Of a DNA stretch of 60,468 nucleotides, positions 50,783-60,468 are shown in pieces. The stretch's first letter is position 1; each line of letters starts with the position of its first letter. The translations under genes and the position numbers were made by a program. The notes under the pieces are model-generated. The model ran no database searches. It had not been told where the DNA came from and saw only the letters and a list, made by a program, of their open reading frames with translations. The stretch is from Ophryocystis elektroscirrha. Taxonomy: Eukaryota > Apicomplexa > Conoidasida > Neogregarinorida > Ophryocystidae. The stretch spans positions 1-60,468 of the forward strand of contig JAQIFP010000054.1 in NCBI GenBank assembly GCA_030141585.1. Direction: 5' to 3'.

Positions 50783-52044
50783 TATATAAATATATGTAAA
50801 TATATTGGTATATTTAGGAGTATGTGATGATGTAACAATGTACTTTAAAGCATCCCGCAATTTTTGGGAACATGAGTTCTTTATAGTTGAGTTTTCTTTG
50901 ACGGCTAGAGTCTTTAAAGTAATTTCAGACACTTGATTCCCATGAACATCAACGTTTCCTTCATTTGTATGACTTTTGAAATATCGGCAGTTCATGCCGT
51001 AACGACAAAGTCCATAAAGCTCGAATAAGGGACAAGTTGTATCTTTGAATTCTTCATCCTGCTAAATAAAATTTATTTCAATTCTTAATACATAAAGGAT
51101 TATACAATTGACTATATTCGGATTATAGAGATATATGTACATATGAACGTATAATACAACCATATGGATATTAAATACAATAATTATATGATTATATGTA
51201 TATATATGTATATATGTTTATATATATGTATATATATGTATATGTATATAATTATATATATATGTTGATATAATTTCTATATGTATTACAGTTAACATGC
51301 GTACATTGAAATTTATATATTATAATATGTGTAAGTATAATACGCGAAGTTATTGTAAAGCAATAATTTTTTCGTCTTAAATATTCACAGAGGGAATTTG
51401 TATTCATCTATAAGAGATAATGCAGATACGTATATATAAGAATAAGGTATTTATATTTATAAGGCAATAAATAAAAAACTTATAGTATTACTTCTTTTGA
51501 GGAGATTTCATGTAAATATTTACAATTTTCGTCGTTGCACTTGGTATTGGTAACAGCGATACTGGGACACAATTGAAGACGCTTTGCGTCATTTATATGA
51601 TACGTATTCTCTTTACGATTTTTATTTTGTCCTCGGTTACTCTTGTCTCTTTTAACTTCTACTAGACAAAACTGATACTATTAAATAATATGCAGTATTT
51701 CAAACAATAATGTATAATATGATAAGATAATGGTAATTTAGCTGGAAAGTGAAACAGATACAACAACTACATGTTCTATGGTAACTTTATAGATAAATTA
51801 AAAAAAATTCATTTGTGTGTTAAGAAGTAGTAGTATTTTGAAAGTTTTTTTTGAATAAGTGATATAAATTATAAATTATAATATTTATTTTGCATTCTGT
51901 TCATTTTCATAATAATTAGCATAACATACCTGAACGGGTTTCAGACTCTACATTTATTTCGCGAGAAATTAAATATTGAGATTTAATAGGGGCATCGCCT
52001 CGTTCAATTAGCGCTTTACCAAAATCGGTAAGTTCAGTAATCAT
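47530..52044 (-). CDS. DUS3: tRNA dihydrouridine synthase 3 (position 47)
   Basis: A flavin-dependent enzyme that reduces uridine 47 in tRNA. The start at 52044 gives [20 protein letters not shown] then KSQYLISRE, as in the human N-terminus (ERGVAPIKRQYL). [19 protein letters not shown] leads to two CCCH zinc fingers: [20 protein letters not shown] and [20 protein letters not shown]. The catalytic domain has [36 protein letters not shown] and [21 protein letters not shown] 33-nt intron splits the last of these, which contains the candidate catalytic Cys (family NxGCP). [41 protein letters not shown] and [20 protein letters not shown] complete it. Introns at 48855-49855 and 50300-50810 are long; the first holds a minisatellite and an assembly gap. 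It ends 54 bp from the convergent gene. Confidence 0.9.
48955..49810. repeat. Minisatellite with 100-N gap in DUS3 intron
   Basis: Tandem copies of a 15-bp unit (acatatatacaatat) with variants (acacacatatata, cgcacatatata). They are interrupted by exactly 100 N at 49232-49331, typical of a scaffold gap of arbitrary length. The sequence ending before the gap and restarting after it is the same repeat. Confidence 0.9.
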
Positions 52045-52092
52045 CGCATCTGGAGAACACCTTTTATAGTTTAAGGTTAAAAAAAAAAAAAA

Positions 52093-52731
52093 TTAATTGT
52101 TCTGTTGATTATTATCTTGTGTCATTGATTGAGCTAAAACACGAATTTCATTTTGTAACACATTGGACAGGTCAGAGCAAGCTTGGTATGTATTGCGTAA
52201 GTGTTCTTCAGTGATTGCGCATTCTTTAAGCAATGAATCTAGTTCTTTATCAAAGCTTTCCTAAACATATAAAGTCCAAAAGAGCAACATTTCATAAGGT
52301 AAAAGAATAGAGTACTGATGTTTTATATATACATACTTACAGATGCATATACAAATTTGTTACCATTAAAGTGGTACAATGCTTTTTAAGTATTGTTTTA
52401 ATGCGATTTAAATAATTAGAAAGAAATTACCGAAGTTCTTGTAGTATCAGGAAGATCAGGAATAAGGGTTTGAATGGTGTCTATAATTTCAGCAATTCTT
52501 TTTCCACGTGTTTCAATTTCAGCTATGGGTGCAGATTTTATTTCAGAGTAAGGAGGTGCTAATTCAACTGATGCATTTATTGATTCCTATTATAAAGATT
52601 CAGTGATTCAAAATGATTACAGCGAATTGCCCTATCAAATTATTTAATGCTATCTCTATTTTTGTTATGGTAGATTTGGCAGGGCCAGAGCTTATAGGCG
52701 TACGTGGAAATCCTTGTTGATCGTTAATCAT
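52093..52731 (-). CDS. Mediator subunit 21-like protein
   Basis: Mediator links transcription factors to RNA polymerase II, and MED21 forms a coiled-coil heterodimer with MED7. The start at 52731 gives MINDQQGFPRTPISSGPAK, then STITKIEIALNNLIGQ. The second exon (about 52588-52432) has ELAPPYSEIKSAPIAEIETR, then AEIIDTIQTLIPDLPDT. The third exon (52260-52093) has ESFDKELDSLLKECAITEEH and YQACSDLSNVLQNEIRVL. The layout is short N-terminal helix, then an I-x-x-x-I-D-x-L-I-x-x-LP core, then a long C-terminal coiled coil. With a length near 140 residues this fits MED21 (LIDSLPSEESTAALQ in human). Resemblance is by pattern only; another small coiled-coil protein is possible. It lies 48 bp upstream of DUS3 on the same strand. 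Confidence 0.5.
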
Positions 52732-52866
52732 AAAATTATCCAAAACAGACAATTATGAATTATTCTATAATAAAATATCTCAGAATTTTTATCATTCAAA
52801 ACATTAATAAATAAAATCGACAAATTGTGATAAGCTAGTTTACATGTCTTTCAAATTTTAATAAGT
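52732..52866. promoter_or_regulatory. Divergent intergenic region (MED21-like / TXNDC9-like)
   Basis: Only 135 bp separate two opposite start codons, so a shared or bidirectional promoter is expected here. No defined element is visible. Confidence 0.4.
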
Positions 52867-53688
52867 ATGAGCCAGAATAAATCTGCAATTCAAGAAAAAC
52901 TCATAAAAACTGTGGAAAAGAATTTATTGAAGGCTTTAGAAGACAAAGAGGAAGAACTTGATCGAGAAATTGAGATTTTGAAGAACGACGATGAATTAGA
53001 CCGTATAAGAGAAAAAAGGATTCAAGAGCTAAAAAATAAAGCTGTTTTAAATCAAAAATTAAAAGGCTTGGGACACGGTTCTTATAAAGAAATTCATGAA
53101 AAAGATTTATTTGAAGTTACAAAAGAATCATATTATACGGTACCAAATGCATTTTATAATAAAAGTATTCATTTTAGATTGTTCATTATTACCGACCATC
53201 AACTACAAGATGTCAAATACTAGATGTCCATTTAAATAAATTAGCTCATGTACACATAGAGACTCGTTTTGTTAAAATAAATGCCGAAAAATCGGAATTT
53301 ACAGCATCAAGTACGATATATATATATATCATTTACAACAGGGTTTAATATCAAATATATACCCACAGTAAATACATATTAATCTTGATTCTCTGATAGT
53401 TAGTTTTCATCAAAAATAGAAAGGTTGTTGCTAAACTTATAGGATTTGAAGAATTTGGCAGTAAGTTTATTTATTGAATATAATAATTATTATTAATTTA
53501 CATGTTGCTAAAAAAAAAACTTTTAATTGCAATATTAAATTATATACTTTATAATATAATTAAATATAATTTATATCACCTGTTTTATTGAAAAAAAATT
53601 ATTATTTTAAAATAAGATACGCGTATTACAAGCACTACTTGGTTAATTATACAGGCATGTATAAAATAAACGATAATTCTATCCATTT

Positions 53689-53734
<46 letters not shown>

Positions 53735-53930
53735 TTATATATATAATATTATGTATAATAATATAATTAGAATATTTTTTTTTTTAATATTATAAAAGTT
53801 TACTTATATAATTTATAATCTTGATTGGTTAGATTCGGATGACTTTTCGACGGAAACTGTTGAAAAAGTCCTAAAGAGCTATGAAGTTTTAGGAATGCCG
53901 ATTCCTTCAAAAAATGACATAGAAGATTAA
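52867..53930 (+). CDS. TXNDC9/phosducin-like thioredoxin-fold protein
   Basis: TXNDC9-type proteins bind the CCT chaperonin and tune tubulin and actin folding. Exon 1 starts MSQNKSAIQEKLIKTVEKNL and holds an N-terminal coiled coil, then LKGLGHGSYKEIHEKDLFEV, matching SKGHGEYREIPSERDFF of human TXNDC9. A 39-nt intron leads to the thioredoxin fold: IVHYYRPSTTRCQILDVHL (single Cys at the active-site position, as in TXNDC9), HVHIETRFVKINAEKSEF, FNIKYIPT|LVFIKNRKVV with the cis-Pro, and AKLIGFEEFG. The last exon is SDDFSTETVEKVLKSYEVLG, ending SKNDIED. Two mini-introns (31 and 32 nt) flank the FNIKYIPT exon. The final intron (53463-53831) holds a (TA)n run at 53695-53728. Length is about 195 residues, near the family norm. 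Confidence 0.88.
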
Positions 53931-54270
53931 AACTAATGTTAAATTAAAAAATATATGAGTTTCTCAGGCAGTTTAAAATAGTTATATATTGAACTTAAAT
54001 CACTTTGTTAATGATGATTTATAATAGCCATGCTAATTCTGAAACTCTGTCCTACTGAGTTTGTGAGAATAACAAAGCTTCATTTTTCACTTCTGATTTA
54101 TATAGTTCTAATCATTGACATATATATTTTATAAATGACAAAGTTTATATTTAAAAGCTGTATGACTATAAAAAAAAAAAAAACATATTTAAGATTCGTA
54201 TTTACGGTTAATTCGATTAATACTGAATAAATGAAGTATTTAGAATTTGAAATAATTAGAATGTAAATAT
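53931..54270. other. Intergenic region upstream of POLE
   Basis: A 340-bp AT-rich spacer between two plus-strand genes with an A run at 54171-54183. No promoter motif or RNA gene recognised. Confidence 0.5.
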
Positions 54271-55727
54271 ATGAGACCAACTGGATGGACGGACGTTGGA
54301 CGAGCAAAAGTCCAAAATTCCAAAGAAAATTCAGACTTTTCTCATAGAAATAAATTAGAGCAAAAATTTGGGATAGAAATCTTGGATGATAGTACAAATA
54401 GAAAGTCACCGCGTACAGGTTACTTATTTAATATACGACCTTCTATTGAATACGAAAATCCTTCTGATGGTGATAAGTTAATTAAGCGTTCAGCACTGTC
54501 TCTTTATTTTATTGATGAGAATGGTGCAACTTTTCGATCAACGGTATTTTTTTCTCCTTATTTTTATATTGATTTATATCAATATATTAATAATGTTTAT
54601 GTTGAAGATCTTGAACATAAAATGTAATTACACACAATTAATGTATCGACTAATTCGTATGCACTTGCTTAATAACTATTTGTACAAAACCACTTTCTTC
54701 ATTATTTAACGTATAGTACAGTTATGTATATATACCGTATATATACAGTGTACTTATAAATATACTAAGTGTACATCTTTATCCAGTAATACATATAAAT
54801 ATAATTGTATGTAGTAATAGTTTATTATTTATAATTTATTTCAAAGAATAAAATAAATTTTAGACACATATACATTTTCAAATAATCAATTTATTACTTT
54901 TAGGGTTTATTTGTGCCAGATTCTTAAAGATTTGGCGTCAGAGCAATGCCGTGAAAAGGTTGATGTCAACATTGAAAGAAAAATTGACTTAGATGCTCCA
55001 AAACATATAAAAAAAGTGAAAGAAGGTTCATCCAGTATATTGAATCAATTCAATACTCAAGGAGATGGTTTATTTTATGAATCTGCTGTGTATCAAGTGA
55101 AGCCTTTAATAAAAATTAGTTTTACTAATATCGAGGATTTTCGCATTTTTCGGCGTGAATTAGAAAATAAAAAGGAAGCTGGAAAAAAGTTAATAGATTC
55201 ATTCAGCTCAATAAATAATTCAACTTTTTGTGAAAAAGATAATAATTTGATGGTCCATTTAGAAAGCAATCCTTTATTTTACATCTCCAATTTATTTGAG
55301 GCAGATTTAAACTTGGTCGCGCGAGCGTGTATAGATAAAGATATACGCTGCGGACTTTGGTATCACGTATATTATCTCAATAATGAGTTAACAGTAAGGT
55401 ATGGAGTTGTAAATTTATTTATAGTTAAACCGCTGTAACAATGAATTCCAGTCACTGAAGCCCTTGACTAAATATCTTGCATGGGATATTGAAGTTACAA
55501 AAGAACCACTTCGTTTTCCTAATTCGAGAAAAGTAAGACTTTTTTTATATCAGTAATTGTTACTTATTTTTATGTATACACACGTCATTAACACTGAATT
55601 ACTTAATTAATTATACTAGAATTCTACCAGGAGTTAATATATACCAAAATTATTTTTTTATAACTAAGAATAATACTATACGTTTTTTATATTATTTTTT
55701 ATTTTATTAAAATATTTCTATTTTTTT

Positions 55728-55771
<44 letters not shown>

Positions 55772-58700
55772 TAAACTAATGAATTGTTTTAGGATTCAAT
55801 TACTTTGATATCTTATATGTGCGACTCTCAAGGATTTCTTATTGTAAATCGTGAATTTGTCAAAGAAGACATATCAGACTTTGAATACACTCCTAAGGCT
55901 ATATACCCAGGTCATTTCCATGTACGTAAATTATTATAGAAAGAAAGGATTTGATTTTGCTTATCTATATACATATTTTTATATGATCAAACTATAGTCT
56001 CTTATTTCAGCAAATTTTGAAATACGTATATATTAACACAGAATATTACTAAACACCTGAATTGAATACATGAAAATATATATACAGATGTATATATGTG
56101 AATAATTATAGAAAAATATATACTTTTAACTAAGTACGAATTAGTTGGAAATGGCATCTGAATAATTTTGGCTATGTAGATTTTTAATGTTCCTAACGAA
56201 AAAGCTCTTTTACTAAAATTTATATCCCACATAAAAGAAATTAACCCCCACGTTTTTGTTACTTATAATGGAGATAATTTTGATTTCGAGTTTGTGCGGG
56301 TTCGCTGTGAGGTAAAAATTATATAAAAATTTGCAAAATCAATTTTTTAACATTGTAATTTGTGATTTTAATATTTTAAATTGTATACTAGTTGTATAAT
56401 ACGTTTATTAAATTATTTAAATTAAAGCTTTCAAATGTATACCTCAAATATGTTAGAAATCATGGGTTTTTGTAATCAGTCAATTTGATTAGATATTATT
56501 ATTCATTTTTGCGTAAATATTTGAATTCACATTTTGGATTAGATTTTGGATATATTCTTACTTGATGAAATCGGTTTTCCTTATAGTTCTATGGATGGTA
56601 TCCCGCCTGTTATAGCCGGACTTCCTGTTACTGTACGTACAAGAATGGGCGAAAAGCAGGAGTATCAAGGAAGAATTCATGTTCATATAGATTGTCTACG
56701 ATGGGTAGAAAGAGATTCTTATTTACCTTGTGGTTCAAGGGTAATAATGTAGAAAATATAAGACTTACTTATACAGTTGGTTACTGCTATCAGAACGTGT
56801 TATCTTTAAAGTTCGCAAATATTCATAAAATTACAAATATATATCACAAATAGTATACGTATATGATATACTTTTAAAGAATATATGTATATATTATTTA
56901 TAACATAAATTAATTTAAAATTTAATAAAATTTGATTTAATTTAATCTCATTATATATATGTCACTTCATCATTTGTATTTATAATAATGATATAGTCAA
57001 ATCACTAGAAACTTGTCTTGTCCTAACAATATATATAATAACAACAATATCTATTAATATTCCTCAGGGTTTAAAAGCTGTTACAAGGTCAAAGCTTGGA
57101 TATGAACCAAGAGAGCTAGATCCTGAATTAATGATGCAATATGCAGAAGAATAGTAATCTTATAATAAAATAAATTATTCTTTTCAGTCCTTATGCTTTA
57201 GCAGAATATTCTGTCTCTGATGCTGTAGCAACATATTATTTATATGCAAAGTTCATTCATAACTTTATATTTGCTTTGGCATCTATAATACCTTTGCCTG
57301 TAAGAAACACTATACACTAAACCCATTATGAGACTATGTATATATAAATTTATATTGATTTTATTGCTTATACTAAATTTTGTCACATTTGATAAATCTT
57401 CTGTTAAAATATATATATATTTTTACTATATACGTATTTTTCTATAAGGCTTGTTTATATATAATATGTAATATATAATATGTAATATATAATATATAAT
57501 ATGTAATATATAATATATAATATGTAATATATAATATATAATATGTAATATATAATATATAATGTGTAATATATAATATGTAATATATAATATATAATAT
57601 ATAATATATAATATAATATATTATATATTATATCATATATCATATATCATATATATTAAATGATAAATAATATATAATATATGATATATAATACATAATA
57701 TACAATATATAATATATTATATATAATATATAATATATAAAATAAATATATAATATAAAATTAACGGGTATTGAATACATAAAAAAATATATGATATAAT
57801 ATATTATTAATAAAGCAACCTTGTTGATTTTTGGTTTAGCCTGATGACATATTGAGAAAAGGAGCCGGAACTTTATGTGAGCATTTATTAATGGCGGAAG
57901 CTTACAAAGAAAATATTTTGATTCCAAATAAACATGTGGAAATATTAGAGAAGTGGCATAACAATAAATTATTATATGCCGAAACTTATTCGGGAGGTAG
58001 TGTGGCACAGCTTTTGAGTGGAGTTTATCGATCTGATATACCTGAAGCATTCCAATTGGATCCTCAGCAATTTCAGTCGTTAGCTGATTGTATTGACAAA
58101 GTTTTAGGTATAAATTTACTTTAAATAATTAATTTAAGTTTAATTTATATATATAATTTAATTCATATATATATTTATATATATATATATAATAATAATA
58201 TATAAATTAGGAAGATTAATTACTTGTATCTGTATGTGAATAAATTAGTATATTCATATATTATTTATTCGATTGTATTTGGTTATGACATTATGCATAT
58301 TTATATAATAATTTGATTTTTATCGTTATTTGTATTAGTTTCCCTGAATGCAATATGATTGTTATTATTTACGTTATAAATGAAATTTAGTATATATATA
58401 TAAAAATATAATATAATGATGAATTGTCGTAATAATGTATATCACAACTATTTACAGACCAGTTTTTTCAACGGGGGGATGGACAAGGCATAAAACTTGA
58501 TATTGTAGAAAACTTGCAAGATGTCAAGCAAGATATTCAAAAGAAGTTATTACAATATCGGTAATTATTTTGCTTGTATTGAATGTAATTCTTGATAATA
58601 AGATAATTATCTTATTATGACAATATATTAACAGTATTTATTAAATAAAAGACCATATACAAGTTTAACTAATGTATACTTAAATTTATTGAGTAGAGAT

Positions 58701-60420
58701 AACCCTGAATGCTTGGAACGTCCTTTGATATACCATTATGATGTCGGAGCAATGTATCCAAACATTATTTTATCCAATCGTCTTCAGCCTACCTCCATAA
58801 TAAAGAACCAAATAACGTGTCAAGAATGTCCTTATTATAACGATCGTAAGAAATCTTGTAAAGGGTTATTCGCAATAGCTCATGTGTATGTGGATATCCA
58901 TAATTTAGCTGATTCATATCATATAAATTAATTATAAATAAATTAAGTTACATAATTATTATTTAATTGTACTATGCAGCTGAAATAATTAATGATAAAT
59001 TATAAAAAGTTAACATATTGCTATTGCGAAATAATATATACATTTTTATTTTATAATATATTATTATATATACATATTTTATAATGTATATATAATAATA
59101 TAATTATAATAATTATAATGCGATAGTTCAATCATTTATTACAATCAAAATATAATCTATTTATTCTTATTTTTGCAATTAGGATTCATATGTCAGAAAC
59201 CAATGGCTTGGTTGTGGAAAGGGGAACAATTTCCTTTGATGCAAAGTCAAATTGAATTTGTTCAAGATCACATGAAGAATGAAGTTTTCTATATTCAAGA
59301 CAACACCGTAAAATCTGCAAAATCTGTTCCTGTTGTTAAATCGGATTCAGAAGAGACAACTGATGCTTCAGCAGATGAAGACGCGTTTCAAGATCAAAAG
59401 AAGTCCCAAACTGATGTTAAAACGTAAATTTATAGCATGATGATAAAATAATTATAAGCAATTTTATTAACTGAACAAAATGTCTTTAATTATATGCAAT
59501 CAAATATACATGAACATATATAAATACGTAATAATATTATATAAATATATATTTATATCCATACGTATATATAAGTATATATACATTTAAATATATATTT
59601 ATAGATATATAAATATAATTATATATAGACATATATACATATAAGTATATACCTACAATTATAAATATATATACACATATTCATATACAAGTATATACTT
59701 GTGGATAGTTTATATTGCTAATATATTATAAATATAATTAATTAGCATTTCATGAACGAAAATATTTGTTTTATGAAGCATGAGAATATTTCTTTAATTT
59801 AATACAATTTAGATGGTCTCAATTGACCAAAAAACAACAGCATGAGATTTTTTTTGAACGTTTGAAATTATTAAGTCGCAAGCAAAGTTTAAAGTTTAAA
59901 GTTCCGATTGAAGAGCAAAGGAAAAATATTGTATGCATGCGAGAACATTCTTTCTATGTGGATACAGTGCGGTATGTTTTCTATCTTTCATTTAATAACT
60001 AATTCTGTTTACTATGTAACAAATTAATTGATGTATATATATATATACATTTATATATACAATAACAAAAATATATATATATACATATCAATATATATAT
60101 ATATATATATTAATATATATAATTTGTAAAATATAGAATTTATTTAAATTTATTATAAATAATTATTTACTATTGAAATATTGATTGGTCTACATTCAGT
60201 TTCTTAAATTATTTCATTACTCTTATACGAACTACTGAAAATTTATAAATTTTAGAAAATTTCGTGACCGAAGAAATATATACAAGGGCAAGAAGCGTGT
60301 TGCAGAAAATAAACTACAGAACTGTAAAAATGAGCAACAACGTCAAGAAGCTCAAAATCAAATAGTTCTATACGACTCATTGCAATTAGCACATAAATGC
60401 ATTTTAAATACTTTTTATGG
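54271..60420 (+). CDS. POLE: DNA polymerase epsilon catalytic subunit (3' end missing)
   Basis: The leading-strand replicative polymerase. The start [20 protein letters not shown] leads to [26 protein letters not shown] and [11 protein letters not shown], as in the family N-terminus. The proofreading domain is intact: Exo [16 protein letters not shown], Exo [14 protein letters not shown] and Exo [58 protein letters not shown] and [13 protein letters not shown] follow. Polymerase motif A is [20 protein letters not shown], then a Cys cluster ([16 protein letters not shown]), an acidic insert and [12 protein letters not shown]. The last visible exon ends [18 protein letters not shown] at 60420, before the motif with the second catalytic Asp. 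Many long introns here are repeat-filled. The gene continues past the right edge, and 60421-60468 is intron. Confidence 0.93.
57455..57745. repeat. Tandem TATAATATGTAATA-type array in POLE intron
   Basis: About 290 bp of tandem units combining tataata and tatgtaata, ending in a palindromic part near 57600-57660. It lies in the intron before the exon starting [10 protein letters not shown]. Confidence 0.88.
58130..58450. other. POLE intron, AT-rich, nothing else seen
   Basis: Intron between the exon ending CIDKVL and the one starting DQFFQRGDG. Contains (TA)n near 58165-58190 and no coding signal. Confidence 0.6.
59430..59812. other. POLE intron with (TA)n/TACATA repeats
   Basis: AT-repeat intron between the acidic-insert exon and the exon starting [14 protein letters not shown]. 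No other feature seen. Confidence 0.6.
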
Positions 60421-60468
60421 GTAAGTTCACATAATAATGGTTTGAATACTTGTAACTACATTTAACAG

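Noticed and set aside
1..60468. Transposons, CRISPR arrays, phage or bacterial operons.
   Set aside because: No transposase, reverse transcriptase, spacer-repeat array or ribosome-binding-site operon was seen. The repeats are simple AT tandem arrays with no unique spacers.
1..60468. Organelle genome, because of the extreme AT content.
   Set aside because: The genes are nuclear types (V-ATPase, Pol epsilon, Mediator, GPI transamidase) with spliceosomal introns.

Overview
This is nuclear DNA of an AT-rich, intron-dense unicellular eukaryote. All recognisable genes are eukaryotic housekeeping genes interrupted by GT...AG introns. No tRNA, rRNA, transposon, CRISPR array, plastid or phage gene was recognised. 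The base composition, the (TA)n/(TAA)n microsatellites, the Asn/Lys/Ile-rich proteins and the gene set (a type II pantothenate kinase, a single anoctamin, divergent Ctf4 and GPI-transamidase subunits) suggest an alveolate, perhaps an apicomplexan relative. That placement is an inference; no lineage-specific marker was found. Gene identities come from reading conserved motifs by eye, and some exon joins are incomplete, as noted.

Layout, left to right. 0.3-0.6 kb: 5' end of V-ATPase subunit A (-). 0.8-5.0: UPF0592/DUF1765-like protein (-). 5.6-8.7: N-myristoylated C2-domain protein (-). 8.8-11.2: V-ATPase subunit D (+). 11.3-14.4: type II pantothenate kinase (+). 14.5-15.5: small protein with a leader peptide (+). 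15.8-19.0: BAR-domain protein (+). 19.0-19.3: 96-residue unknown (-). 20.2-20.6: possible GINS Psf1 (+). 21.2-24.0: Ctf4/AND-1 (+). 24.0-28.0: WDR70 (-). 28.5-32.0: anoctamin (+). 32.0-35.1: PIG-S (+). 35.2-37.6: DDX49/Dbp8 helicase (-). 38.0-39.7: ALG14 (+). 39.7-42.6: AT-hook protein (-). 43.3-47.5: large disordered protein (+). 47.5-52.0: Dus3 (-). 52.1-52.7: MED21-like (-). 52.9-53.9: TXNDC9/phosducin-like (+). 54.3-end: DNA polymerase epsilon catalytic subunit (+, cut by the window).

Two features of architecture stand out. First, most introns are tiny, 28-42 nt and very often about 34 nt; a few are long and are filled with microsatellites. Three mini-introns in the UPF0592-like gene are largely runs of A. 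Second, genes are packed tightly: the anoctamin stop and the PIG-S start are 3 nt apart, several tail-to-tail pairs are separated by 7-90 nt, and one pair of coding ends overlaps by 10 nt.

By function, three genes (or candidates) belong to the replisome: Ctf4, Pol epsilon and a tentative Psf1. Two are V-ATPase subunits. PIG-S and ALG14 act in GPI anchoring and N-glycan assembly at the ER. Anoctamin, the BAR protein and the C2 protein are membrane-associated. Dus3, DDX49, WDR70 and MED21 act in RNA modification, ribosome biogenesis and nuclear processes. I see no co-regulated cluster. The most unusual content is the gene structure and several divergent protein architectures, not a new multigene system.
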